Notes: a model not told the origin generated them from the sequence alone. Positions 1 to 7,977 are shown, counted from the stretch's first letter. The stretch is 64,000 bases of DNA from AG25 sp035604455 (GCA_035604455.1 DATNIM010000042.1:62001-126000); one strand, 5' to 3'. Translations and numbers: made by a program.

Positions 1-1
1 G

Positions 2-217
2 CTCTCGCTCGTGCCGTTCACGTCGCCCATCGCGATGCCCGTGCGTTGGGCGGCGGGCGATCTCCCGCCGGGCGAGGTCGCGGCCTCGCTCGCGCTCCTG
101 GTGGCTGGGATCGTGGGCGTGACGTGGGTCGCGGCGCGCATCTATCGCGTCGGGATTTTGATGACGGGCAAGCGCCCGGGTGTGCGCGAGCTCTGGCGCT
201 GGGTGCGCGCGGGGTAA
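2..217 (+). CDS. ABC-2 type transporter permease, C-terminal fragment
   Basis: The reading frame is open from the window edge, so only the last 71 residues are present. The segment contains one clear hydrophobic membrane span (roughly residues 25-44, rich in Ala, Leu and Val) followed by a short basic tail with the sequence LMTGKRP and a terminal Trp/Arg-rich stretch. That ending is typical of NatB-like ABC-2 permeases, where the last helix is followed by a cytoplasmic GKRP-type tail. The ATPase partner would lie outside the window. The family call rests on the tail pattern and is an inference; the alternative is another polytopic membrane protein. It is followed 52 bases later by mnmG on the same strand. 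Confidence 0.55.
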   Translation, partial: LSLVPFTSPIAMPVRWAAGDLPPGEVAASLALLVAGIVGVTWVAARIYRVGILMTGKRPGVRELWRWVRAG

Positions 218-269
218 CGCGGTCGGAATCCCCCGCCCCGCTGGCGGAGTGGAGCGGGAGTGCGGTAGT

Positions 270-2147
270 ATGTCCCCCATGACTAGGGTCGTGGTCGTCG
301 GCGCCGGGCATGCCGGGTGCGAAGCGGCGGTCGCCGCCGCGAGACTCGGCGCTCGCGTGCTCCTCGTCACGTCGAACCTCGACACGATCGGTCACATGAG
401 CTGCAACCCCGCGATCGGTGGCATCGCGAAGGGCACGCTCGTTCGGGAAATCGACGCGTTGGGCGGCCTCATGGGGCGCGCCGCCGACCGCGCCACGATT
501 CAGTTCCGGATGTTGAACCGCTCGAAGGGTCCTGCCGTCTGGGCCCCGCGCGCCCAATGCGACCGCACCCTGTATCGGCGGGCGGTCCGCGTCCTGCTCG
601 AGCGGTGGCCAGACTTGGCCATCACGCAAGGTCATGTGAAGCGGCTGCTCGTCGACGGTGGCGCGGTGCGCGGCGTCGAGCTCCTGGACGGCCGCCGCCT
701 CGAGGCGGGCGCCGTGGTGCTCACCGCAGGGACATTTCTCCGTGGCTCGATTCACATCGGGACCGAGCTCCGGACGCCGGGCGGCCGGGCCGGGGATGCG
801 CCGGCGGTGGCGATTGCAGAAGATGTTGAGGCTCTTGGACTTACCGTGTCGCGCTTCAAAACGGGCACGCCCCCGCGGGTCGATGGCCGCACGGTCGACT
901 GGACACAAGTTGAGCGCCAGGACGGCGAGGCCGGGGATTATCGGTTCTCGGTCTATGAGCGTGCAGAGCGCCTCCCTCAAGTCCCCTGTTGGCTCACGTG
1001 GGCGGGCGCCCCGGTGAAGGAGCTCGTGCACCGGCACCTGCATCAATCCGCCATGTACGGCGGCGCCATCCACGCCCGCGGGCCCCGCTACTGCCCTTCG
1101 ATCGAAGACAAGATCGTGAAGTTCCCCGAGGCCGAGCGCCATCAGGTGTTCCTCGAGCCCGAGGGTCTGGATACCCACGAGCTCTACGTGAACGGGCTCT
1201 CGACCTCGCTGCCGGTGAGCGTGCAGCTCGAGATGCTCGCCCTTGTCCCCGGACTCGAGGGCGCGCGGATGACGCGCCCCGGGTACGCGATCGAATACGA
1301 CTACTACCCACCGACGCAGCTCACGCCGTGGCTCGAGACCAAGGCGGTTGAGCGGTTGTTTTTGGCGGGCCAGATCAACGGCACGACGGGTTACGAGGAG
1401 GCGGGAGCGCAGGGCCTGCTCGCCGGCCTCAACGCGGTCCGCCGTCTCGAGGACCGTGAGCCCGTCGTGCTCGGGCGCGACGACGCCTACATCGGGGTGC
1501 TGGCCGACGACCTGGTGACGCGTGGTGTCGACGAGCCGTATCGCCTGTTCACGTCGCGCGCCGAGTTCCGGCTGCTGCTGCGACAGGACAACGCACTGCG
1601 CCGGCTCCTGCCGCTGGCCGAGCGCGCGGGGCTCCTCTCGACTGAGGAACTGGCGACGGCCGAGCGCAGGCTCGGAGACGAAGAGCGCGTGCTCGCGCTC
1701 GCCCGGGAGACCGTACTCGACCCCGTTGCGGCTGAGGGCGCGGTAGGCCCGCTTCGGGCGCCCGAGTCAGTCAGCGTCCTCGCCCGTCGGCCCGGCGTCG
1801 GGCTGGGGGCCCTGTTCGCCGCGGCGCACGTCGAGCTCGACGTCTCGGGCGACGTACTCGCGGCGGCGGAGGTCGAGATCAAGTACGCCGGGTACCTGGC
1901 GCGAGAGCGTGAAGCAGCCGCGCGTCTCGCGGAGCTCGCCTCGTTCACGATCCCGCCCGAGCTTCCCTACCTCGCCTTGCACAGTCTCGCCACGGAAGCG
2001 CGCCACAAGCTCCACGGCATTCGCCCGACATCGCTCGCCCAGGCGGCGCGGATCCCCGGCGTGTCGCCGAGCGATCTGCACAACCTCGTCGCCGAGACAT
2101 TGCGGTGGCGCCGCGGCCTAACACCCGCCCCTACAATGAATTCCTGA
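270..2147 (+). CDS. mnmG: tRNA uridine-5-carboxymethylaminomethyl modification enzyme MnmG (GidA)
   Basis: FAD-dependent subunit of the MnmE-MnmG complex that modifies U34 of several tRNAs. The 625-residue length matches the family. The N-terminal Rossmann motif VVVVGAGHAGCEA lies at residues 7-19, followed by the family signatures SCNPAIGGIAKG and RATIQFRMLNRSKGPA; the region LFLAGQINGTTGYEEAGAQG and the C-terminal MnmE-binding segment are also present. The frame stays open further upstream, but I chose the ATG at 270 because it starts just before the Rossmann motif and has a GGGAG-like site about 9 bases upstream; an ATG at 279 is the alternative. Placement directly upstream of parAB is common around replication origins. 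The neighbour rsmG, often found between them, is absent. Confidence 0.96.
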   Translation: MSPMTRVVVVGAGHAGCEAAVAAARLGARVLLVTSNLDTIGHMSCNPAIGGIAKGTLVREIDALGGLMGRAADRATIQFRMLNRSKGPAVWAPRAQCDRTLYRRAVRVLLERWPDLAITQGHVKRLLVDGGAVRGVELLDGRRLEAGAVVLTAGTFLRGSIHIGTELRTPGGRAGDAPAVAIAEDVEALGLTVSRFKTGTPPRVDGRTVDWTQVERQDGEAGDYRFSVYERAERLPQVPCWLTWAGAPVKELVHRHLHQSAMYGGAIHARGPRYCPSIEDKIVKFPEAERHQVFLEPEGLDTHELYVNGLSTSLPVSVQLEMLALVPGLEGARMTRPGYAIEYDYYPPTQLTPWLETKAVERLFLAGQINGTTGYEEAGAQGLLAGLNAVRRLEDREPVVLGRDDAYIGVLADDLVTRGVDEPYRLFTSRAEFRLLLRQDNALRRLLPLAERAGLLSTEELATAERRLGDEERVLALARETVLDPVAAEGAVGPLRAPESVSVLARRPGVGLGALFAAAHVELDVSGDVLAAAEVEIKYAGYLAREREAAARLAELASFTIPPELPYLALHSLATEARHKLHGIRPTSLAQAARIPGVSPSDLHNLVAETLRWRRGLTPAPTMNS

Positions 2148-2159
2148 AGCACGAGGCTT

Positions 2160-2175
2160 TGTTTCACGTGAAACA
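2160..2175. other. parS: parS centromere site 1
   Basis: A perfect 16 bp palindrome identical to the widely conserved chromosomal parS consensus (TGTTTCACGTGAAACA). ParB proteins load on this site. It lies 12 bases after the mnmG stop and about 110 bases before parA, so it is both a segregation site and a possible control point for the parAB promoter. Confidence 0.95.
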
Positions 2176-2183
2176 GGCTCCAG

Positions 2184-2199
2184 CGTTTCACGTGAAACG
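2184..2199. other. parS: parS centromere site 2
   Basis: A second palindrome with the full 14 bp core GTTTCACGTGAAAC (2185-2198) and a C/G pair at the ends in place of T/A. Its centre is 24 bp from that of the first site, slightly over two helical turns, so two ParB dimers would sit on nearly the same face. It lies just upstream of the promoter-like element at 2231. Confidence 0.92.
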
Positions 2200-2206
2200 C
2201 ATGGCT

Positions 2207-2236
2207 TTCCCGAAGTTGTTCTAACTGCTATATTTA
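2207..2236 (+). promoter_or_regulatory. Putative parA promoter
   Basis: A TATATT hexamer at 2231-2236 resembles a sigma-70 -10 element; the best -35 partner with an 18-base spacer is the weak TTCCCG at 2207-2212. Transcription would begin about 45 bases before the parA start codon. The second parS site ends 8 bases upstream of the -35 position, so ParB bound there could affect transcription. The -35 match is poor, hence the modest confidence. Confidence 0.4.
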
Positions 2237-2285
2237 CCGCTCACCAGCGTTAGCTGCATAAGTTGTTGCGGCACAGTGAGTTGCC

Positions 2286-3101
2286 ATGTCACGCGTGATC
2301 GCGATCGCCAACCAGAAGGGCGGTGTCGGAAAAACGACGACCGCCGTGAACCTCGCCGCGTCGCTCGCCACGGCGGAGCGCCGCACGCTGCTCGTGGATG
2401 CGGATCCGCAGGCGAACACGACGAGCGGCGTCGGCATCGAACGCGATCGCGTGCGGCATTCGCTCTACGACGTGCTGCTCGAAGGGCGGGCGCTCGCGGA
2501 CGTCCGGTTTCCCCACGTGCACTTCCCCTACCTCGACCTCGTGCCGGCGACGCAGGACCTGGTGGGCGCGGAGCTCGAGCTCGTCGGCCGACAGTCGCGC
2601 GAGCAGCTGATGCGGCGCGCGCTCGCGGGCCTGCGCGACCACTACCAGTACGTCATCATCGATTGTCCCCCCTCGCTCGGGCTCGTGACGCTCAACATGC
2701 TCGCCGCGGCCGACAGCGTCCTGATCCCGATCCAGTGCGAATACTACGCGCTCGAGGGACTGTCGCAGCTCTTGAACACGGTCAAGCTCGTGCAGCGCAA
2801 CTTCAACCCCGCGCTCGCGATCGACGGGGTGCTGCTCACCATGTACGACGCGCGCCTGAACCTGTGCAAACAGGTGGCCGCGGAAGCCAAGGAGTACTTC
2901 GGGCCGCGCATGTTCGAGGTCTCGATCCCCCGCAACGTCCGGCTGGCGGAAGCCCCGAGCTTCGGCAAGCCGATCCTGTTGTACGACGTGCAGTCGGTCG
3001 GGGCGCGGAGCTACCTGGCCGTTGCCCAGGAGCTGATTCGTCGTGTTGAACACTCCCCCACCCCTGCCCCGCTCGCCACGCTCCCGGAGGTGCCCGCATG
3101 A
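2286..3101 (+). CDS. parA: Chromosome partitioning ATPase ParA (Soj)
   Basis: Walker-type ATPase that moves ParB-parS complexes and drives origin segregation. The deviant Walker A motif KGGVGKTTT is at residues 11-19, the DADPQANTT motif at about 39-47, and the Walker B region IIDCPPSLG near residue 123. The 271-residue length is normal for chromosomal ParA of the short Soj type, which lacks an N-terminal DNA-binding extension. It overlaps parB by 4 bases (ATGA), so the two are translationally coupled. The two parS sites sit immediately upstream. The last 20 residues are Pro-rich and probably disordered. Confidence 0.96.
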   Translation: MSRVIAIANQKGGVGKTTTAVNLAASLATAERRTLLVDADPQANTTSGVGIERDRVRHSLYDVLLEGRALADVRFPHVHFPYLDLVPATQDLVGAELELVGRQSREQLMRRALAGLRDHYQYVIIDCPPSLGLVTLNMLAAADSVLIPIQCEYYALEGLSQLLNTVKLVQRNFNPALAIDGVLLTMYDARLNLCKQVAAEAKEYFGPRMFEVSIPRNVRLAEAPSFGKPILLYDVQSVGARSYLAVAQELIRRVEHSPTPAPLATLPEVPA

Positions 3102-3988
3102 CTGACGTCGGCGTTGGACGTCGCCGTCTCGGCCGCGGACTCGAAGCCCTGCTCGGCCCGACCCGCGAGGAAGCGGAGAAGGACGGCAGCTTGACCGAAC
3201 TCGGGGTTCAGGAGATCCGGCCCAACCCCTTCCAGCCGCGCCGCACCGTGGACCCGACCGCGCTGGAGGAGCTCAAGGCATCGATCCGCCAGGCGGGGTT
3301 GCTGCAGCCCATCGTGGTCCGCCCGCTCCCGGACAACTCAGGCTACGAACTGATCGCCGGCGAGCGGAGATTGCGGGCCTGCGAGAGTCTGGGGTGGCAG
3401 CGGATCCCCGCCGTCACGCGCGCCGTCGACGACCGGACGGCGCTCACGCTGGCCCTGATCGAGAACCTGCAGCGCGACGATCTGTCGCCGGTCGACGAAG
3501 CCCGCGGGTATGAGCGGCTGATCGCCGAGTTCCAGCTGGCACAGCAGGACGTGGCCGACGCCGTGGGCCGCGATCGCTCGACCGTCACCAACGCGCTCCG
3601 CCTGCTCAAGCTGCCGCCCGCCGTGCTCGAGATGTTGCACGAGGGCGCGCTGTCGGTCGGGCACGCGCGGGCGCTGCTCGGGCTCGAGGATACGCGGCTC
3701 GTGACGACGCTCGCGCGCGAAGCGGCGGGGCAGGGGTTGTCGGTGCGCGAGGTCGAGGACCGAGTGCGGGGCGGACGCGCGCCGGAGAGGCGGCCGCGGA
3801 TGAAGCGCGGGGTCGGCGCCGCACCTGAGGTCCGGCGGGTGGAGGACGCACTGCGGCGCCGGCTCGGGACCGACATCCGGGTCACGCTGCGCGGCAAGGG
3901 GAAGGGTCAGTTGCACATCGCGTTCTACTCGAACGACGACCTGGCCCGGTTGCTCGAGCTCATTCTCGGACGGCCGTTCGACGGATGA
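3098..3988 (+). CDS. parB: Chromosome partitioning protein ParB
   Basis: parS-binding CTPase clamp. The N-terminal ParA-stimulating segment contains the RRLGRGLEALLG motif (residues 8-19). The CTP-binding domain carries the GERRLRAC motif near residues 88-95, and the family helix-turn-helix follows with ENLQRDDLSPVDEARGY and the recognition region VADAVGRDRSTVTNALRLL. A C-terminal dimerisation segment ends at residue 296. It starts inside the parA stop codon and its own stop overlaps the next gene by 4 bases, so four genes from parA to the bactofilin look like one transcript. The target sites at 2160 and 2184 match the consensus this HTH normally reads. Confidence 0.96.
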   Translation: MTDVGVGRRRLGRGLEALLGPTREEAEKDGSLTELGVQEIRPNPFQPRRTVDPTALEELKASIRQAGLLQPIVVRPLPDNSGYELIAGERRLRACESLGWQRIPAVTRAVDDRTALTLALIENLQRDDLSPVDEARGYERLIAEFQLAQQDVADAVGRDRSTVTNALRLLKLPPAVLEMLHEGALSVGHARALLGLEDTRLVTTLAREAAGQGLSVREVEDRVRGGRAPERRPRMKRGVGAAPEVRRVEDALRRRLGTDIRVTLRGKGKGQLHIAFYSNDDLARLLELILGRPFDG

Positions 3989-4773
3989 GCGGGCGCCGCG
4001 TCACGGTCGTCATCCACGTGGACGGCGATCTCGCGTCCCGTCAGTATCGGCTGCCGTTGTGGGTCTTCGACGTGGGACGCTGGGGCGCGGTCGTGGTCGT
4101 CCTCTTGGTCGTGTTGTTCTTCGCGTTCGCCGAACCGCTCGCGCAGGCCGCGGCCCGGGTGCCGGGGCTCGAGCGGGAGGTGGCGCGCTTGGACGAGGAG
4201 AACGCGCGCGTCGCGCGCCTCGCGACCGAGCTCAACCACGCCGAGGCGCACTACCAGGAGCTCCGCGACCTGCTGAGTCCGCGGGCGCCGACGGCGCCGC
4301 TCCCTGGGCCCGAGCCGATGCGAGCGCCGCCCGTGGTCGCGAGCCCCGTGGTGTCGCCGCCCCGCTACGAGACGGGTCCGTCCGCGCCCACGCACTGGCC
4401 GCTCGCCGTGGCCGGGTTTGTCACCCGAGGCCAGGTCGCCCGTCCTGATTCCGGGGGTGAAACGCACGCCGGCATCGACATCGCCGTCCCGCTCGGGTCG
4501 GCGGTGCGTGCGGCGGGCGGGGGGCTCGTGGAAACGGCGGGCATGGACTCAGCCTACGGGCTGTACGTGCTGGTGCGTCATCCCAACGGCTACGAAACGC
4601 TCTACGGCCATGCGTCCCGCTTGCTCGTGCATGATGGCGATTCGGTGACGGCGGGGCAGGTCATCGCTCTCTCCGGCAACTCGGGCCGCTCGACCGCGCC
4701 GCATTTGCATTTCGAAATCAGGCGCGATGGCGCCGCGATCGATCCGCTCACCCTCGTGGCGCAGGAGAACTGA
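3985..4773 (+). CDS. Membrane-anchored M23 (LytM) peptidoglycan endopeptidase
   Basis: A 262-residue protein with a short cytoplasmic N-terminus, one membrane span at about residues 33-52, a coiled coil at about 60-96, a Pro-rich linker, and a C-terminal LytM/M23 domain. The zinc ligands and catalytic residues are visible: H161 and D165 in ETHAGID, H209 in YGHAS, and H240/H242 in HLHFE. It should therefore be an active peptidoglycan endopeptidase rather than a degenerate regulator. It overlaps parB by 4 bases and is followed one base later by a bactofilin. Pairs of bactofilin and M23 enzymes control cell shape in several bacteria, which is the likely role here. Confidence 0.9.
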   Translation: MSGRRVTVVIHVDGDLASRQYRLPLWVFDVGRWGAVVVVLLVVLFFAFAEPLAQAAARVPGLEREVARLDEENARVARLATELNHAEAHYQELRDLLSPRAPTAPLPGPEPMRAPPVVASPVVSPPRYETGPSAPTHWPLAVAGFVTRGQVARPDSGGETHAGIDIAVPLGSAVRAAGGGLVETAGMDSAYGLYVLVRHPNGYETLYGHASRLLVHDGDSVTAGQVIALSGNSGRSTAPHLHFEIRRDGAAIDPLTLVAQEN

Positions 4774-4774
4774 C

Positions 4775-5176
4775 ATGGCGGTCTTTACCGAGAAGGGGCA
4801 GCGCACAGACTCGGAATCGACGCTCTCGATCATCGGCACCGGCATGCGGGTGGTCGGCGACATCACGGCCGACGGCGTCGTGAAGATCGAGGGCACGGTC
4901 GTGGGTACCGTTCGAGCGGGCCGGCAAGTACTCGTGGCCAAGGGCGGGGAGGTGGAGGGCGACGTGATCGCCAAGGAGGCGATTATCGGCGGCGAGGTGC
5001 GCGGGACGGTGGTCGCCCAGGAGCGGGCCGAGATCCAGAGCTCGAGCGTCATCCACGGGGATGTCACGTGCAAGCGATTGCTCGTTCAGGAGGGCGGGGA
5101 GATCAACGGGGTCGTCCGCATGGGCGAAACCGCCACCGACAGCCGCGAGGATGGGGCTCCCGCCAAGGTTTTCTAG
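4775..5176 (+). CDS. Bactofilin (polymer-forming cytoskeletal protein)
   Basis: 133 residues with the single right-handed beta-helix core of bactofilins. Short repeats of the type G-x-V-x-G-x-V run from about residue 20 to 115 (GDITADGVVKIEGTVVGTV, then EGDVIAKEAIIGGEVRGTV, then HGDVTCKRLLVQEGGEINGVV). The tails are short and polar. The frame is open upstream, but the ATG at 4775 is preferred because it follows GCAGGAG with 7-base spacing and avoids a basic extension foreign to the family. It lies one base after the M23 gene. Bactofilins assemble into filaments without nucleotide and recruit cell-wall enzymes; in Myxococcus they also scaffold ParABS, which makes this operon telling. Confidence 0.9.
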   Translation: MAVFTEKGQRTDSESTLSIIGTGMRVVGDITADGVVKIEGTVVGTVRAGRQVLVAKGGEVEGDVIAKEAIIGGEVRGTVVAQERAEIQSSSVIHGDVTCKRLLVQEGGEINGVVRMGETATDSREDGAPAKVF

Positions 5177-5189
5177 CCACCGTTGCGGA

Positions 5190-5198
5190 TTATCCACA
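5190..5198 (+). other. DnaA box, exact consensus
   Basis: TTATCCACA matches the strongest E. coli DnaA box at all nine positions. It lies 14 bases after the bactofilin stop codon. Confidence 0.7.
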
Positions 5199-5263
5199 CA
5201 ATCATGTTTCGCGGATGTGGATTGTCTAACGTCCATGCTGACAAGCAATTAGACGATCGTACG

Positions 5264-5272
5264 TGTGGACAA
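5264..5272 (-). other. DnaA box, one mismatch
   Basis: On the minus strand the sequence is TTGTCCACA, one mismatch from the consensus. It is 74 bases from the exact box, in the opposite orientation, at the border of the AT-richest part of the gap. Confidence 0.5.
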
Positions 5273-5336
5273 ACCTATGGCGATGCCATGAAACTGTCGT
5301 TTTAGTGTCTAGATAGTGTTCTAACTAGTGGGCACC

Positions 5337-6089
5337 ATGATTCTGACCGAGCTGGTCACATACCTCGATCAGTACCTTCGCCTGTCGGACGTGGGCGACG
5401 CCCCAGCTGCCTGGAACGGCCTGCAAGTCGAAAACAGCGGTGCGGTCGAGCGCCTTGGGGCGGCGGTCGACGCTTGCGAACGGACGATCGCGCTGGCTGC
5501 CGAGGCGCGCGTGGGCCTGCTCCTCGTCCACCACGGTCTCTTCTGGGACGGCCTGCCGCCCGTGCGCGGACCCCGATACCGGCGGCTCGCGGGACTGATC
5601 CGCCACGACATCGCGCTCTATAGCGCGCACCTGCCGCTCGATGCGCATCCGGAGGTGGGGAACAACGTGCTCCTCGCACGCGAGCTCGGCCTCGTCGTGC
5701 GCGGCCCCTTCGGGACGTTCTATGGCGGCGCCGCGGGCGTCTGGGGCGACCTGGTACTCTCGCGTGACGCGCTCGCGGCGCGGCTCGCTCGCGTGCTCGG
5801 CGCGCCTCCGCGCGTGCTCGCGTGCGGTCCCGAGGAGACGCGCCGCGTGGGCATCGTCACCGGGGCAGGGGGCTCGGCGATTGCGGAGGCAGCCGCGGCG
5901 GGACTCGACACGTTGGTCACGGGTGAGGGCGCGCACCACACCTTCTTCGCCGCCGAAGAGCTCGGCGTCAACGCTTTCTACGGGGGGCATTACGCGACCG
6001 AAACGCTCGGCGTCAAAGCCCTGAGCGCCCATCTCGCCGCCCGTTTTGGAATTCCCTGGACCTTCCTCGACCACCCGACCGGTCTTTAG
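5337..6089 (+). CDS. Nif3-like dinuclear metal centre protein (YqfO/YbgI family)
   Basis: 250 residues with the Nif3 (DUF34) fold signatures: an N-terminal helix MILTELVTYLDQYL, the WNGLQVE motif at residues 26-32, the metal-ligand pair HH at 65-66 in LLVHHGLFWDG, a further His cluster near YSAHLPLDAHPEVGNN, and the C-terminal GGHYATETLGV with the last His/Glu ligands. The biochemical role of the family is unsettled; GTP cyclohydrolase-like and metal-insertion roles have been proposed. A GTG at 5328 would add three residues, but the ATG at 5337 fits the usual family N-terminus. No convincing ribosome-binding site is visible, so the message may have a very short leader. Confidence 0.88.
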   Translation: MILTELVTYLDQYLRLSDVGDAPAAWNGLQVENSGAVERLGAAVDACERTIALAAEARVGLLLVHHGLFWDGLPPVRGPRYRRLAGLIRHDIALYSAHLPLDAHPEVGNNVLLARELGLVVRGPFGTFYGGAAGVWGDLVLSRDALAARLARVLGAPPRVLACGPEETRRVGIVTGAGGSAIAEAAAAGLDTLVTGEGAHHTFFAAEELGVNAFYGGHYATETLGVKALSAHLAARFGIPWTFLDHPTGL

Positions 6090-6160
6090 CGCGCGCCCAT
6101 CACGGCCCGCGCGGCTTTCGGAATCCCTGGCCGGACGCTCGGCCCCAGGGGTTCGGCGCC

Positions 6161-7051
6161 GTGCTCAAGTGGAAATTCTCGACCCGGTTCGGCATTCGCC
6201 CGCGCGAGACCCCGCCGCCAACCGTCCGGCCCGACATTCCCAAGCTCGACCGGTCGGCGCTCGGGCTCACCTGGGTGGGGCACGCGACGTTCCTCGTGCA
6301 GACCGGCGGCATGACCCTGCTCACGGACCCGATGTGGAGCGAGCGCGCGTCGCCCGTGGCCTTCGCGGGTCCGCGTCGCGTGGTGTCGGCCGCCCTGCCG
6401 TTCGACGAGCTGCCCCCGATCGATCTCGTGCTCATTTCGCACAACCACTACGACCACCTGGACTCGCGGACCGTTCGTCGCCTCGCGCAAACGCATCCCC
6501 GCGCGCGCTGGGTCGTGCCGCTCGGTCTCTCGACCTTCGTCCGGCAACGCGGTGTCGCGGACGTCCGGGAGCTCGATTGGTGGGAGACGGCGACGGAGGG
6601 ACCGCTCGAGATCGGCTGCACGCCGGCGCAGCACTTCAGCGCGCGGACGATGGCCGACCGAAACCGGAGCCTGTGGTGCGGCTTCACGGTTCGCGCGGCC
6701 GGGCGGAGGCTCTACTTCGCCGGCGACACAGCGTACCATCCCGAGTTCGCCCGGATCGCCGAGCGCTTCGGCCCGTTCGACGCCGCGCTGCTGCCCATCG
6801 GCGCCTACGAGCCGCGCTGGTTCATGCGGGTCGTCCACATGAACCCCGCGGACGCGGTGCAAGCCTTTATCGACCTCAGGCGTGGAGCGCCCGCGACGCG
6901 ACTGATGGTCGGGATGCATTGGGGCACGTTCCGGCTCGCCGATGAGCCCGTGCTCGAGCCGCCTATACGGGTTCGTGACGCGTGGCGCGCGGCAGGGCTT
7001 GCATCCGAGGACCTGTGGGTCCCCGTGCACGGCGAGTCGCGGGTGATCTGA
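6161..7051 (+). CDS. MBL-fold metal-dependent hydrolase (NAPE-PLD/UlaG-like)
   Basis: 296 residues of the COG2220 type of metallo-beta-lactamase fold. The first strand carries TWVGHATFLVQ, the metal-binding motif HNHYDH is at residues 94-99, and FAGDTAYH and VHMNPADAVQAF supply later ligands. The spacing of WVGHATFL, the HxHxDH motif and a DTAYH motif resembles N-acylphosphatidylethanolamine phospholipase D-like hydrolases, but bacterial members act on unknown substrates. The start is a GTG at 6161, the first possible start in the frame after the preceding gene. It converges with queG, with 3 bases between them. Confidence 0.85.
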   Translation: MLKWKFSTRFGIRPRETPPPTVRPDIPKLDRSALGLTWVGHATFLVQTGGMTLLTDPMWSERASPVAFAGPRRVVSAALPFDELPPIDLVLISHNHYDHLDSRTVRRLAQTHPRARWVVPLGLSTFVRQRGVADVRELDWWETATEGPLEIGCTPAQHFSARTMADRNRSLWCGFTVRAAGRRLYFAGDTAYHPEFARIAERFGPFDAALLPIGAYEPRWFMRVVHMNPADAVQAFIDLRRGAPATRLMVGMHWGTFRLADEPVLEPPIRVRDAWRAAGLASEDLWVPVHGESRVI

Positions 7052-7054
7052 GCG

Positions 7055-7954
7055 CTAGACCTGTTCGCCAAGCGCCCGGGCGTTGCGCTTGAGCCCCTCT
7101 GGTCCCGCGCGCTCAAGCGCGGTGTCGCGAAACCGGGCTCGGAGATCCGCGGAGTCCGCGCCCAGCAGGTCCGCGAGCGACGGGTGCGCGAGCTCCGGGC
7201 GCGGGGCCAGCTCTGGATCCGTAGTAGCCTTCGCGAATCGCACGTTCCACGGACACACGTCCTGGCAGACGTCGCAACCGAACACCCAACCGTCGAGGAG
7301 CGCGCCGTCGCCCGGGGTGAATGCGCCCCGGTGTTCGATCGTGAGGTAGGCGATGCAGCGACGGGCGTCGAGCTCGTGGGGCGCGGGGAACGCGTCCGTG
7401 GGACAGGCGTCGACGCACCGGCGGCAGGAGCCGCAGCGATCGGCTTCGAAGGGCAGGTCGGGCGCGAGCGCCGCGTCCGTCAGCACCACCCCGATGAACG
7501 TGAACGACCCAAGCCGTGGATTGATGAGGAGCGTGTTGTTGCCGATCCAACCGAGCCCCGCGCGCTGCGCGAGCTCGCGCTCCGGCACGGGCCCTGCGTC
7601 GACGTAACAGCGGGTGCTGGCCCCGGGCACGGGGGTCGTGATCTCGCGGGCGAGCTCCGCGAGTCGCGGCTTGAGTACGGCGTGATAGTCCTTGGACCAG
7701 GCGTACTGTGCCACGCGGGGCGCCGTGTCCCGGTCGTCGCGATGGTGGTAGTTCGTGAGTGTGACGACGGCGACCGTGGCGCCGGGGAGGATCGTCGCGG
7801 GCTCTTTGCGCTGCGGGGCTTGGCGCGCGACGTAGCTCATCGTGCCCGCGCGTCCCGCCGCGAGCCAGCGGTCGAGCTCTGTCTGGTAGCGGCTCGGTTC
7901 GAGCGTGGCGATGCCGGTGGCGCTGAATCCTAGGGCGGCCGCGCGGCGCTTCAC
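7055..7954 (-). CDS. queG: Epoxyqueuosine reductase QueG
   Basis: Cobalamin and iron-sulfur dependent enzyme for the last step of queuosine synthesis on tRNA. It carries two 4Fe-4S clusters: the CGSCRRCVDACPTDAF motif, a further Cys in RRCIAYLTIEHRG, and CDVCQDVCPWN. The N-terminal KRRAAALGFSATGIA and the ILPGATVAVVTLTNYH regions also match. At 299 residues it is shorter than the classic 350-380 residue forms and seems to lack most of the C-terminal HEAT-like repeat region; short forms are known. Other queuosine genes are not in the window. Confidence 0.9.
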   Translation of the reverse strand: MKRRAAALGFSATGIATLEPSRYQTELDRWLAAGRAGTMSYVARQAPQRKEPATILPGATVAVVTLTNYHHRDDRDTAPRVAQYAWSKDYHAVLKPRLAELAREITTPVPGASTRCYVDAGPVPERELAQRAGLGWIGNNTLLINPRLGSFTFIGVVLTDAALAPDLPFEADRCGSCRRCVDACPTDAFPAPHELDARRCIAYLTIEHRGAFTPGDGALLDGWVFGCDVCQDVCPWNVRFAKATTDPELAPRPELAHPSLADLLGADSADLRARFRDTALERAGPEGLKRNARALGEQV

Positions 7955-7977
7955 GGCGAGACTCCGTTCGAGCGCCG

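Larger units (their letters stand above)
5177..5336. other. Candidate replication origin (AT-richer gap with DnaA boxes)
   Basis: This 160 bp gap between the bactofilin and the Nif3-like gene is clearly richer in A and T than its surroundings. It contains an exact DnaA box TTATCCACA at 5190-5198, a reverse-strand near match at 5264-5272 (one mismatch) and a weaker reverse-strand one at 5216-5224 (two mismatches). Three TAGTG repeats at 5303, 5314 and 5326 are spaced by 11-12 bases. Together with parS and parAB about 2-3 kb away and mnmG nearby, this fits an oriC. dnaA is not in the window and strand asymmetry was not computed, so this stays a candidate; DnaA-regulated promoter is the main alternative. 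Confidence 0.5.

Noticed and set aside
18..1178. 386-residue minus-strand open frame across the start of mnmG
   Set aside because: Antisense of mnmG, rich in Arg, Asp and His, without a recognisable domain.
5216..5224. Third DnaA box in the candidate origin
   Set aside because: TGTGGATTG has two mismatches at the end of the box and is kept only as weak support, not as a separate feature.
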